From NCBI GenBank assembly GCA_905221605.1, contig CAJNDS010002401.1, forward strand, positions 1,338,542 to 1,359,613: a stretch of 21,072 bases of DNA. Reading direction: 5' to 3'. The translations under genes and the position numbers were made by a program. This DNA is from Symbiodinium natans. Taxonomy: Eukaryota > Sar > Dinophyceae > Suessiales > Symbiodiniaceae. The notes beneath the pieces are model-generated. The model did not search any database, was not told where the DNA came from, and saw only the letters and a list, made by a program, of their open reading frames with translations. Below, piece by piece: positions 7,857-16,193 of the stretch; position 1 is the first letter of the stretch; every line of letters starts with the position of its first letter.

Positions 7857-8100
7857 ATGGCAGCCTTGGAAAGTGGGGCTTCTCTGGAGGCTAGGGACGC
7901 AACGACGGCCAGTGAGCTTTGCGCTCAGTTTTCGCTTGCGGCCATGTCTGTCGGAGGAGGGCGGAACTCTTCACGCGAAAAGCTCGCGATGCTCGGTGAG
8001 GTCAGTGCCGAGCAGGTGCTCGCAATCGTCGGCCGTGCTGGCATAGAGAACCTGTGCGACCTTGAGGGCGACTCGATCGAGGCGAAGATTGGATCACTGA
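7857..8100 (+). CDS. N-terminal frame of the retroposed mRNA, unknown domain
   Basis: The ATG has good context (GCGACGATGG), 61 nt after the leader. The product starts MAALESGASLEARDATTASE and is soluble, helix-prone and unrecognised. This frame continues to a stop at 8198, but the reverse-transcriptase frame (+1) takes over near 8101, so a frameshift or deletion junction lies at about 8090-8121. The reverse-transcriptase motifs expected before motif B are absent, so an internal deletion probably joined this N-terminus to the late palm region. Confidence 0.5.
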
Positions 8101-10170
8101 GGGGGTTTTGCTCCTCTTCAGGTGAACAGTATGTACTCAGTTCTTGCTCAGCATCTAGCCGACGTGTCGCCGGACAGCAGGTTCACCTCGTTTATTGATG
8201 ATTGTAAAATTTGGACCGTTCAGACCGACACGGATCAGTTGAAGCTAGCTTTTGAAGCCCTCAGCAGCTTCGATGATGCTATCGGGCAACAAATTAACGA
8301 AACAAAGTCCACTGTGTTATCCAAATTTCAGAAGAAGGCGGCACGCTTCTTGAGAGACGTGGGTCGGCAGTTTCCCTCAAAAAAGACTGTGAAATCTCTT
8401 GGTTGCTCACACACGGTTGGCAAGAAGCGGTGCGCCAAATTCCAAGATCAGCGGGTTCACAAAGCAATCCGCACTGCAAGTAGAGTTTCCCACCTTCCAT
8501 TACCTGAGAAGCAGAAGATCTTGCATACCCACTCTAATGTGCATTCCCAGTGGCTTTACGGAAGTGAACTGCAAGCCCCCTCCAAACGTATGTTTCAAAG
8601 ATTGCGGACAGCAGTAGTTGGCATATTCCATAAGAGGTCAAACTGCATGCGGTGCCCTTTTCATTTCCTGGCCACTTTTGGTGATATTTATGTAGACCCG
8701 TGGGCTGCTTGGGTTCTTCATAATCTGAAATGGGTCCGGTCTGAGTATTGGCGGGATCGTGACAGACTACGATCAGATCTGGTAAGGGTTCGTAGTCTGA
8801 TGCGTGACAGGCCCCCAAATTTGCCATTTCCGCTCACCTCAGGAGGGAGAGTAAATAACTTGTGCCACATTTTCCACCAACTTGGATGGAGAGTTGCCAG
8901 CCACGATGAGTTCGTCGTCATACGCCAAAATGACGTGGACTTAAACCTGGTGATGGGCTCCCGGCACGAGTTCCAACAGGAACTTGCCAGATCCATACGC
9001 GCCTGGCTACTCCGACAGGCCCCAGATCGACAAGACTTTCGTCCGAAAGGACACACTTCACATGTTGACATTTATCGCGCTCGATATTTGCTTGATTCCA
9101 GCTTTGCCGACAGGAACGACATGAAAATCCTCGAATCAATATTTGCTGAATTGCCACAGCCTTTTGAGCGAACACGTGCAATTTTACGCTCGCTTTTGTC
9201 GGGTTCAGTCTTCACAGGTCGCAGACTTCGGGCGGCTGGCAGAACGGAGTCTGACAAATGCAAGGCGTGTGGTCGGCCCGAAGATCACGATCATTTGTTT
9301 CAAAGTTGTCCGCGTATTGTGGCCAGTAAACCTTCTGGACCAGCTTTCGACACACTTCCTCATGATACGTGGTGCTCGGGAATTATGTTCGAGTCCCCTC
9401 AGATTGGGATTTGGCGGCGCCGGAAAGCTTCACAGCAAATAGACCTCGCGGATGACGCTCAGTTAAACATTGAAGCAGACTTTGCCTTCGTGGATGGCTC
9501 TTGCTTCTTTTCCAAATGGGCTCCCATTTCTTCGGCAGCTTCAGCTGTTGTCTTCCCAAATGGCACTACAGTAGTTCGGGAGGTTCCCGGACTTTTCGCA
9601 TCTTCACAGAGGGCAGAGATCTGGGCGCTGGCGATAGCCATTCATCACAGTGTCGGTCCCATTAAAGTTGGTAGTGATTGTCAGGGTGTCGTAAATACTT
9701 TTTTGTGGTTAGACGCCAACGCTTGGAATTACGATTTGCTAAGTAAGGTCGATAACGCTGACTTGTGGAGTGTAGTCTCAGCTCAGATGGCTAGGCGTAC
9801 TGGTCTGGTCACCGTGTTTAAAGTTAAGGCCCATGTGTCTACAGACTACAAACACCAGCCAGCGTTGTGGACTGATTTGAATGCTAAAGCAGACGCTGCT
9901 GCTAAGCAAGCAGCGCGCGCAAAGTATGAAGCTGCCTGTAAGCAGTTTGAACCTGAACTGGTTGATGGCGTTGTTTTGCATGTTCATCTTGTTAAAGTGT
10001 TGTTCGACAGGTTTCAGCAATTCGCAGCTGAGATTTCAAATGATGCTCCCATGCAAAGAACAAGCCCTGGCAGTTCGCAGCGTAGACGTATCTGGGGTAA
10101 GCAAAGTGTTTCATCAACCTGTTTAAGCAAGGCTTGCCGATTGACGGAGGTGTTTGGGACGACGTCATGA
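8101..10170 (+). pseudogene. Reverse transcriptase (C-terminal part), zinc-knuckle motif and RNase H
   Basis: The frame is open from 8101; the ORF counted from GTG 8122 has 682 codons. In order: GGFAPLQVNSM resembles reverse-transcriptase motif B; FIDD at residues 24-27 is the catalytic x-x-DD box; the GQQINETKS region is motif D-like. A long spacer follows, then C-x2-C-x7-H-x4-C (CKACGRPEDHDHLFQSC, from residue 380). RNase H spans about 450-603, with FVDGS, RAEIWAL, GSDCQG, KVKAHVS and LNAKADAAAK supplying the D-E-D-(H)-D residues. The fingers and motif A are missing, so polymerase activity is unlikely. After RIWG (10098) the frame runs into about 24 unrelated codons and a stop. Confidence 0.85.
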
Positions 10171-10700
10171 GGGCTTATCCCAGATACGCTTATGCGCGTA
10201 AAGAAGTCATCATCACGAGTAGAATAGACCTTCACGTCGCGATGGAGGATATCTCATGGGGGAATACTATTAAGAACATCCCAGCCATGCGGCTTGTGTT
10301 AAACTTTGTTCTTACTTCCCAATGGTATTTTCCTGAAGGGCAATCTTCTACGCGACAGTCGTGGGTCGAACTAGTCTGCGAATTCGTCGCGAGGTATGGG
10401 TTCGTAGGTGGCTTTGTGACGAAAGGGATGCCCATGTCACGTATGACCCGTAAGTTGAAAACTTACGTTGTGAAAGTGTTCGAAGCAGCTGGACATCCCA
10501 TTCAGACAGTGAGTCCAATATCCCATCTTCGTGATTTCTTTGGAGGCGATGTGGCCGGTTTGGTTGGCAGTATGAGATTGAACCATCCCAATCATGTTTG
10601 GGCAACGCTTATTTCTGCTGCGCTCGATCCTGGCAAAAGGCCTTGTGGGCAGCGACAAGCGAATGCCCGTTGGATTCCTGATTTCCTTTCCCCAGTCTGA
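10101..10700 (+). pseudogene. C-terminal continuation of the retroelement protein, frameshifted
   Basis: Reading shifts here relative to the RNase H frame: RIWG ends at 10098 and, skipping two bases, AKCFINLFKQGLPIDGG follows and stays open to a TGA at 10698. The segment is well ordered (WDDVMRAYPRY, VWATLISAALDPGKRP). No family recognised; I infer that it is the end of the same polyprotein. An ATG at 10167 could start it separately. The sequence at the break, GGGGTAAGCAAAG, contains a donor-like GTAAG, but a cDNA copy should lack introns, so decay is the simpler view. Confidence 0.6.
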
Positions 10701-10820
10701 CTCTTGTTCTCTCCATCTCCCTCTTCATCGATCCTCAGACATGTCGCTAATTCAGCCACTTCGACGCTCGTGAGGCTTAGAAGTAAGTGTCGGTAAAAAA
10801 TATAAAGACGCAAAAGTGTA

Positions 10821-11463
10821 AGTTTCAGAGGGGCCCCAAAGCTAGCCTAGTTTAGGGTTCATGGGTTTGGTGTCATCCTAACACCTGCAAAAAGCTCCGG
10901 CACTCTGACTCACCCATGTTCTGAGACAAGCTGCGAGCCACTCTCCCAAACCCTCAAGCCTACTATAGGCGCCGGAATAATTACTAGTAGCATTCGCTTA
11001 TGGCCCCTACATGAGTATACTATAAGAATATAATACCCCCCTAAAACCCTATTCTCATTATTAAGGCCCCTGTATTAAGCCCCCAGCAGCGAAACTTCGG
11101 GGTAGGTTGTTTGTCTTGGGAAGAATCTGGTTTAGGGTTTACACGGGAAAAGGGCTTAAGGTTCAGAATTCTGGGAAAGAAGAATGTTCATGGTTTAGGT
11201 CTCAGCAGGATGGCTCAGAATGGGATTGATCCTGCTTTCGTGGCCCTCTTCGGGTCTTGGTAGCCCTGTTGAGCTTCTTCTCTAAAGCATGCTGGGTTTC
11301 CGCTGTTCGGGCATCCAAGACCCTAAGCCCTACACCTAAAACCCTGAATCCCTTTCAGATGGCGACGTTTGATTGAAGGCTCTGACATCCTAGCAGTGAC
11401 GTTGTTGTGAGGCCTTCGAAGTTTGTTCACAGCGCTAAGCCCATTAATCCCTCAACCCTAAAC
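10821..11463. other. No gene seen; scattered single telomere-type units
   Basis: Contains isolated degenerate TTTAGGG/CCCTAAA units (10851, 11132, 11322-11345) and a segment at 10964-11070 related to 15047-15147. No coding evidence. Confidence 0.4.
10964..11070 (+). repeat. Dispersed repeat, related to 15047-15147
   Basis: Shared blocks are GCCGGAA-AAT-ACTA, CCCTAYATGAG-ATACTA-AAGAA and CTATTC-ATTA-TAAGG. The two copies are clearly diverged. Confidence 0.45.
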
Positions 11464-11587
11464 TAGGCCCTTGGGATGTTTCCTGGTTTTTCGGGTTTAG
11501 GGTCTAGCGCTTGCTTTCCCTTATTGGGCTTTAAGAGGGCCATATTGAGGAATATTTTCTTCAGGGGGTTTTTAAGGGCCATCCTAG
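11464..11587 (+). repeat. Dispersed repeat family D, copy B
   Basis: Starts TAGGCCCTTGGGATGTTTCC and ends AAGGGCCATCCTAG. It contains CATATTGAGGAATATTTTCT, matching copy D at 18445-18541 (CATATTCAGGAATGTATTTT). Confidence 0.6.
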
Positions 11588-11680
11588 TAACATTCAAGAA
11601 GTCCCAAGCCCCGAGCCATCAGCCCCTCAGGGTCCGGTTCAGGTCTGGGACGCGCGCTTCTCAAGACCCCAAGACCACCC

Positions 11681-11747
11681 CTAGACCCTAAACCCTAAAC
11701 CCTAAACCCTAGACCCTAGACCCTAGACCCTAAACCCTAAACCCTAC
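11681..11747 (-). repeat. Telomere-type array (CCCTAAA/CCCTAGA)
   Basis: About nine units, with four CCCTAGA variants. Confidence 0.9.
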
Positions 11748-11758
11748 AGAATGTCTAG

Positions 11759-11803
11759 GCGGTCGTTGCGTCGGAGCCGGCGCTGGCTGAGGAGTTCACG
11801 GGG
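11759..11803 (+). CDS. Probable 45-nt exon, Ala/Glu-rich
   Basis: The acceptor TGTCTAG|G lies directly after a telomere-type array. The frame reads AVVASEPALAEEFTG, then a good GT donor (GTGAGG at 11804). Fifteen codons, phase 0 at both ends. The telomere array would be the 3' part of the upstream intron. Confidence 0.45.
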
Positions 11804-11975
11804 GTGAGGGTTTTGGGTCAATACTCTAGGATTCAGGGCTGAGGGTTTAAGTCTGGGGGTTGAGGTCTTGGGGTTGAGGGTCTTGTTCAGGCGCAGGCTT
11901 TAGACGCTGACCTAGGGTTTCCGTGATTACTGCTTCTGCTGCTTTGGAAATGCCACTGCGGTGTCCGTAGCAGTA

Positions 11976-12133
11976 CTTGGAGGTTCATGGTACTTATCAA
12001 CCAATTATAACTGTACTTGTAACTGTACTTGTAACTGTACTTGTAACCATATTAAGTTAGGGCACTTAAAGGGCCTTATAAGTGGGTTTTAAGCACAGTT
12101 ATAATTGGTTAATAAGTACCATGAACCTCCATG
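11976..12133. mobile_element. TA-flanked MITE, family M, copy 1 (complete)
   Basis: 158 bp with near-perfect terminal inverted repeats of about 38 bp (CTTGGAGGTTCATGGTACTT at the left, the reverse complement at the right). TA lies on both sides (11974-11975 and 12134-12135), as expected for Tc1/mariner-type target duplications. The interior has three tandem ACTGTACTTGTA units. No coding capacity. Confidence 0.8.
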
Positions 12134-12222
12134 TATAGCAGGTGCAGGCCCGGGATGTTTGTCGCAGACGCGAAGGCGTGAAGATGCGGATGTTTGGCGG
12201 CAGACGTGAAGATGTGAATTCT

Positions 12223-12420
12223 GCGCATTGAACGCGAGACATTCAAACGCGACGATGCCGCATGGCCTCAGCGAGGACCTGAGGCGTCACAACAGAGTCA
12301 TTTGAAAAGTCACAGCGTGCGCGGAGTCAACGAAAGCCACGCCGTCAGCGGCCTCAACGAAATTCCCGGCATCAGCGGCGTCAAAGAAGACGACGACAAC
12401 GCAATGAACGGTGTCAGAGA
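12223..12420 (+). CDS. Possible exon with GVNE/SGV repeats, unknown
   Basis: The frame is open for 66 codons between stops and lacks an ATG. It includes SHSVRGVNESHAVSGLNE and IPGISGVKEDDDNAMNGVRE, a loose seven- to ten-residue repeat. The DNA is itself mildly repetitive (GTCAGCGGCCTCAACGAA-like). It could be a coding minisatellite or only a degenerate repeat. Confidence 0.25.
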
Positions 12421-12519
12421 ATGAACAGTGTCAATCTAGTAGCTGAGTAGATAACCTTGGGCTGTGTACAATCCTACCAGAATTGAAAGGTTAACATTTT
12501 TTGGCCCAGGGTACTCTGC

Positions 12520-12590
12520 AACCCTGAACCCGAAACCCTAAACCCTAAACCCTAAACCCCAAACCCTAAACCCTAAACCCTAAACCCCAA
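12520..12590 (-). repeat. Telomere-type array (CCCTAAA)
   Basis: About ten units with CCCGAAA and CCCCAAA variants. Just downstream is the acceptor-like AACTAG|G at 12594. Confidence 0.92.
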
Positions 12591-12594
12591 CTAG

Positions 12595-12709
12595 GTCAAC
12601 GAGGGATGGCGTGCCTGAGGAGCTTCCCCCGGTCCTTGCCGGAGTGCTGGAGGTCGAGGACGTTCGCCTGCATAGGGGTGTTGAGAAGGGCTTAGGGATG
12701 GTTATATAG
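12595..12709 (+). CDS. Possible exon, Glu/Pro/Val-rich
   Basis: After ACTAG|G the frame reads STRDGVPEELPPVLAGVLE and stays open to a stop at 12707 inside telomere-type sequence. The ELPP segment resembles the exon at 5429. Possible donors are GAG|GTCGAG at about 12651 and others. Boundaries unresolved. Confidence 0.35.
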
Positions 12710-12781
12710 GGTTTAGGGTTTAGGGTTTAGGGGTCAGGGGTTTAGGGTTTAGGGATGTTTAGGGTTTAGGGTTTAGGGTTT
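12709..12781 (+). repeat. Telomere-type array, interrupted
   Basis: About nine TTTAGGG units with inserts such as GGTCAGGGG and GATG. Confidence 0.88.
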
Positions 12782-13290
12782 ATTTCCTAATTAGGGCTTG
12801 TAGGGCTTAGGGCAGTTTAGGGTTTACATGGTGCAGGGCCTAGGCTTTGGGGTTCAGGAAGTGGGGTGTGGGGTCTCGGGTGTGATTTTAGGGTTTGGGG
12901 TTCGGCTTCGGAATTTTCTCGGGGGAGTTGAGGAGCCTCTGAGGAGCAACGAAGCGGGAGGGGTGTACCCTAAACCCCAAAGCATATGAGTAATTCTCAA
13001 AAATTAGGTTCCCGTTTTTTGGGATCCTTCTGTAGTACGGCACCTTGTTCAAAGGATCCCCCCCAAAAAGACCCCCCTAAGGTGGAGAAACCCTAAACAT
13101 GGCGGGTTAGGGCTTCAGAACGAGTTGGATCTTCACAGCGAACGTAAACTCCCAGCAAGATCTAGGGGTTTCCGTCATGCCCTGTTTCGGGAGGGGGCTT
13201 CCTCGAATGAAGTAGGGGGCGGGACGACTATGCTGGGAAGTGCACCATCAGATCCTGTTGTGCCTCAACCTCAACTGCAACCAAGCACAG
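12782..13290. other. Intergenic or intronic sequence with one small fold-back
   Basis: At 13012-13078 an imperfect inverted repeat (TTTTTTGGGATCCTT and AAGGATCCCCCCCAAAAA) is present. The rest holds isolated degenerate telomere-type units and no confident coding segment. Confidence 0.4.
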
Positions 13291-13356
13291 GGCGACGCCG
13301 CTGACGCAGCACCGCCCGCAGATACGCCGCCAGCAGATCCTGCTGACCCCGCAGAG
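13291..13356 (+). CDS. Probable 66-nt exon, Ala/Asp/Pro-rich
   Basis: The acceptor is AGCACAG|G. The frame reads GDAADAAPPADTPPADPADP and ends GAG before a possible GC donor (GAG|GCTCGC). 22 codons, phase 0. The PAD repeat (PPADTPPADPADPA) marks it as disordered. The frame is open further (to about 13405), so the donor is a choice by analogy. Confidence 0.4.
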
Positions 13357-13438
13357 GCTCGCGAAACCTGGGGTTTCGGCCTGCGAGTTTTTGAATTTTG
13401 GGCTTAGGTGCGTGGTTTCTCGTGGTTTGTGCATGCAG

Positions 13439-13675
13439 AGTATGAGCACGTTGACCACGCGCTGTGCACAACCTGAGCCTCATGTTCCGGACAGTGCTTC
13501 GACCCCAAACCCCACCCTCAAAAGACCGCGCAGAACGTGGCGTAAATTGGACGGTCAGCACATGCAAGCAGCGAAGGGCATGTGCTTGGAAACAAGATCA
13601 GGCCGAGAGCCTGCGCTAAGTCCTGAGCCACTATTGGCTTCAGAGCCCCCCCCCGCAAAAAAGACAAGCCAATAA
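13439..13675 (+). CDS. Probable terminal exon with basic segment, unknown product
   Basis: A T-rich tract ends GCATGCAG at 13438. The frame then starts SMSTLTTRCAQPEPHVPDSA and includes the basic LKRPRRTWRKLDG, a possible nuclear-localisation signal. It ends EPALSPEPLLASEPPPAKK and a TAA at 13673. Composition and a clean acceptor make it one of the better exon candidates. It could close a gene that includes the exon at 13291. Family not recognised. Confidence 0.45.
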   Translation, partial: SMSTLTTRCAQPEPHVPDSASTPNPTLKRPRRTWRKLDGQHMQAAKGMCLETRSGREPALSPEPLLASEPPPAKKTSQ

Positions 13676-13791
13676 TCCCGTTATTGCCCTTATAAGGAAG
13701 AACATATGTTTATGTATATAGAATTATATTGTATTTATGTATTTGCTTATTTATTTACATGTTATGCATGTACTTAAAAAAAGGGGGGAGG

Positions 13792-13809
13792 CTCCTAAGC
13801 AAATAGTAG
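13792..13809. repeat. Isolated end of the CTCCTAAGCAA/TAGTAG family
   Basis: CTCCTAAGCAAATAGTAG matches the right end of the intron element at 20653-20670 with one substitution. No left arm was found nearby, and a TA-flanked fold-back lies immediately to its right. Confidence 0.5.
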
Positions 13810-13811
13810 TA

Positions 13812-13920
13812 CCCAGAGACTCCAATATCCCTTAATGAAGGATTATACCTTAAATCATATTAGGGATCCTATTACAATTTAAGGTATATTCCTTAATTAA
13901 GGAATATTGGAGTCTCTGGG
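13812..13920. mobile_element. TA-flanked MITE-like fold-back element
   Basis: 109 bp. Arms of about 42 bp (CCCAGAGACTCCAATAT at the left, ATATTGGAGTCTCTGGG at the right) differ at only a few sites. TA occurs on both sides (13810-13811 and 13921-13922). The ends are CCCAGAG...CTCTGGG. No coding capacity. A probable exon acceptor follows within 20 bp. Confidence 0.8.
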
Positions 13921-13937
13921 TAAGCCCTGCCCACAAG

Positions 13938-13982
13938 GCCGCCCCAGAGCCAGCGCCGGTGGCTGAGCCGACCACGGCAGAG
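13938..13982 (+). CDS. Probable 45-nt exon, Ala/Pro/Glu-rich
   Basis: After CCACAAG|G the frame reads AAPEPAPVAEPTTAE and ends GAG before a possible GC donor (GAG|GCACAG). 15 codons, phase 0. It is close in composition to the exons at 11759, 14560 and 17434. The frame continues to a stop at 14004 in the next telomere array. Confidence 0.45.
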
Positions 13983-13997
13983 GCACAGCCGGATCCT

Positions 13998-14112
13998 CAA
14001 CCCTAAACCCTAAACCCTGAACCCTGAACCCTAAACCCTAAACCCCAAACCCTAGCCCTAAACCCGAAACCCTAAACCCCAAACCCTAGGCCCTAAACCC
14101 TAAATCCTAGAC
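13998..14112 (-). repeat. Telomere-type array, variant-rich
   Basis: About sixteen units, with CCCTGAA, CCCCAAA, CCCGAAA and CCCTAGC variants among CCCTAAA. Confidence 0.92.
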
Positions 14113-14122
14113 CCATACTAGG

Positions 14123-14190
14123 TAGGCCCTTGCGATGTTTTACATGTTCCCTTATCTTGAGTTTGAGAGGATCATATTCAGGTTGTATCG
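14123..14190 (+). repeat. Dispersed repeat family D, copy C (truncated)
   Basis: TAGGCCCTTGCGATGTTTTA...GATCATATTCAGG. It ends after about 68 bp, without the GGGCCATCC end of the other copies. Confidence 0.55.
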
Positions 14191-14559
14191 AAAACAACAT
14201 GTGTCAACTACATGCCGTATAGGTGTATTATATACATATGTATATACATATATTATAAGAGCCATGCTTCTCATCATTCCGAAAAACACTAAGGATGTAT
14301 ATAACAAGGCCCAAGACGTCTATAAATGACAATTTTGACTCAGAACGAAGAGCAACGTTTTCATAAATAGCTTCCAGATGTTGTGTACAAATAACGCAGC
14401 TTTATGAAAAGATGATTCCAAATATCTACCCTAAAGCCCTAGATCTAGTATAACCCTAAATTTGACTGTAAACCCTAAAAAGCCCCCAAATCCCCAACAC
14501 CTAATACTCCAAAGCCTTCACACCCCATAAGCCACACAGCTTCGGCAGCTTTGGGACAG
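14191..14559. other. AT-rich stretch, no gene seen
   Basis: A TATATA-rich core (14225-14255) and degenerate telomere-type units (14430-14500). The 64-codon frame at 14135-14329 is AT-driven and not believed. Confidence 0.4.
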
Positions 14560-14592
14560 GTGCCTGCGCCTGCTGCTGAGGCTGGCGAGGAG
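14560..14592 (+). CDS. Probable 33-nt exon, Ala/Glu-rich
   Basis: After GGGACAG|G the frame reads VPAPAAEAGEE and ends GAG before a GT donor (GAG|GTGCGC). An alternative donor (GTAAGG at 14630) would extend it by RQVLSEDSEFM. The segment is convincingly coding-like in either form. Confidence 0.45.
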
Positions 14593-14668
14593 GTGCGCCA
14601 AGTACTTTCTGAAGACTCAGAGTTTATGGGTAAGGGTTTCGGGTGTAGTCTAGGATGCCCAGTATTAA

Positions 14669-14701
14669 ACCTAAACCCTAAACCCTAAACCCTGAAACCC
14701 T
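14669..14701 (-). repeat. Short telomere-type array
   Basis: Four to five CCCTAAA units. Confidence 0.85.
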
Positions 14702-15046
14702 TAATCGCCTCTTTTTTGAAGGCTTAGGATACTGAGGAACCAGGGAGCGAACTGGGGGTTGGAAGCTCGGGGTTTTAGGGGTGTCACTCCATTGAGGGGT
14801 CGTTTCCTGGCCCCTGAATCTGGGCCCTTAACTGGGGAACCCCAAATACCCATTACATAGCCTATAACCCCCAAGGGTTCATATTTCAGAGTGACTTCCC
14901 TTAGGCCTTATTGGGTCACCAGCGCTGCAGCCCCATCTGATCGAAACAAAACTCTGGTTTTTTCGGTTTCGGGTCTAGGGGATAGGGTTTCGGATGCCCA
15001 AGGGGCCCAGGGGTTAGAGGTCCCCTTTACCCCGGCTGAATATGGG
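14702..15046. other. No feature seen
   Basis: No coding segment, array or clear fold-back could be supported in this stretch. Confidence 0.35.
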
Positions 15047-15147
15047 TGCCGGAAGAATCACTAATGCTGTTCCCTTTCGGTCCCTATATGAGAATACTAC
15101 AAGAACCCCCAAGATCTATTCGAATTACTAAGGGCTCCCAAAATACC
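15047..15147 (+). repeat. Dispersed repeat, related to 10964-11070
   Basis: Diverged copy of the 10964 repeat. The best block is CCCTATATGAGAATACTACA. An ATG frame (15046-15228) crosses it but is not credible as a gene. Confidence 0.45.
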
Positions 15148-15263
15148 CTGTCAAGGGCCCTCCCTGCACTCTTCAAGCCTCTGCTGGCGGGAGCTGGACG
15201 TCGACACCCTGGGCGTCCTTTACCCTAAACCCTGGACAACCCAAAAACGTTCAGAGTTTATGG

Positions 15264-15313
15264 GTTAGGGTTTAGGGTTTTTGGGTTTAGGGTTTAGGGT
15301 TTAGGGTTCGGGT
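15264..15313 (+). repeat. Telomere-type array (TTTAGGG)
   Basis: About seven units with one TTTTTGGG. Confidence 0.88.
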
Positions 15314-15438
15314 TTGGTCCAGACTCGAGCGCAATGCGAGAGCTCACCTTTGGGACCGTGGTCTGGCAGGCCTAGGGTCCTGACGAGAAGCAAAATCCAG
15401 ACAGTGCTCACCTGGGACTACCTTGACCTACAGTCATG

Positions 15439-15580
15439 GGATTTCCTACTACCCCCTCTATACTACCCCCCTAGGCTCCCCCCATAATTAAGGCTATTTA
15501 GGGGTAATTAAGCCTAATTGAGGTTATTTAAGGGGGGGAACCTACGGGGGGTAGTATAGAGGGGGGTAGGAAGGGAACCC
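15439..15580. mobile_element. MITE-like fold-back element
   Basis: The arms 15439-15484 and 15534-15580 are imperfect reverse complements (TTCCTACTACCCCCTCTATA; right strand TATAGAGGGGGGTAGGAA). The interior is rich in TAATTAAG/CTTAATTA-like motifs. No open frame. Confidence 0.75.
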
Positions 15581-15652
15581 CTAGTACAGTTTGATGGGTT
15601 ACGCCTACTAGTTAAGGGTAGTTACTACTAAACTGTACCGTGTAGGCACATA

Positions 15653-15789
15653 CTTGGAGGTCCATGGTGCTTATTAACCAATTATAATTGTACCTGCAAC
15701 TGTACTTAGAACCAGATTAGGGCAGGCATACTTAAAAGTGGGCCATAAGTGCCGTGATCATTTTTTCATAAGTACCATGAACCTCCAAG
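15653..15789. mobile_element. TA-flanked MITE, family M, copy 2
   Basis: 137 bp. The left end CTTGGAGGTCCATGGTGCTT and right end AAGTACCATGAACCTCCAAG match copy 1. TA is on both sides (15651-15652, 15790-15791). The interior is more diverged and shorter. Confidence 0.78.
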
Positions 15790-15845
15790 TAGAGTCCCAG
15801 GCATACGCAAAGAAGCTGAAGCCTCAAAATCGAGCCCCTGACTCA

Positions 15846-15872
15846 GACATCCGCCGCTTCTGCCGACGGCCA
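15846..15872 (+). CDS. Possible 27-nt exon
   Basis: After ACTCAG the frame reads TSAASADGQ, followed by a possible GC donor (CAG|GCAGGG). It is included because composition, strand and phase match the neighbouring small exons. Too short to be sure. Confidence 0.22.
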
Positions 15873-15896
15873 GGCAGGGCAGGTGCGGCGCAGTCG

Positions 15897-15912
15897 GGGG
15901 GGGGGGGGGGGG
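15897..15912. repeat. Poly-G run
   Basis: About sixteen consecutive G, capable of slippage or quadruplex formation. Confidence 0.9.
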
Positions 15913-15923
15913 TTGGGGTTTGC

Positions 15924-16010
15924 CTGGGACTCTATGTACCTACGGTTTAGTAGTAACTACCAGTAAGTAGTAGTTATCACCCAGAAAGGTGTAGGTACAG
16001 AGGGTCCCAG
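15924..16010. repeat. Fold-back element
   Basis: The arms 15924-15943 (CTGGGACTCTATGTACCTAC) and 15991-16010 are reverse complements with two mismatches. The loop contains a second small palindrome (GTAGTAACTACC and GTAGTAGTTAT). Confidence 0.65.
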
Positions 16011-16110
16011 ATAGGGGATGGGTAGTTGGCAGGTCTCAGCCGGGCTCACCTTGCAACACTGAGAGGCAACATGGTGGAATGAGACCCAAACAGCCGCAAG
16101 CCGTCTTCAG

Positions 16111-16182
16111 ATCTGCCCTTGCGGCAACGCCTTCATGGACGACTCCCTGTTCTGCCGGAAGTGCGGACGCAAGCGTGATGAG
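16111..16182 (+). CDS. Probable exon: zinc-ribbon-like module 1
   Basis: The acceptor is GTCTTCAG at 16110. The 24 codons include ICPCGNAFMDDSLFCRK and CGRKRDE and end GAG before a GT donor (GAG|GTGCAG). The motif C-x-C-G-N...F-C-R-K-C-G-x-K-R resembles the short zinc ribbons common in dinoflagellate proteins. Relative to module 2 (16599) one residue between the first two Cys is missing (CPC against CPSC), which may weaken metal binding. If the donor is not used, the frame runs into a poly-Gly tract. Phase 0 at both ends. Confidence 0.6.
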
Positions 16183-16193
16183 GTGCAGACTTG

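Larger units (their letters stand above)
7774..10820 (+). mobile_element. Retroposed SL-mRNA carrying a truncated non-LTR-type retroelement
   Basis: The unit starts with DinoSL and has a 61-nt leader. It then holds an ATG frame (7857), a reverse-transcriptase/RNase H frame (about 8101-10098), a shifted C-terminal frame (10101-10700) and a 3' region. The right end is not defined: GGTAAAAAATATAAAGACGC near 10794 is A-rich but no clean poly(A) or target duplication was found. No telomere-type array interrupts the unit, unlike nearly everything around it, which fits a recent insertion of a processed copy. Confidence 0.7.

Noticed and set aside
8294-10235. Minus-strand frames across the retroelement
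   Set aside because: They are shadows of the reverse transcriptase/RNase H frame, which has recognisable catalytic motifs.
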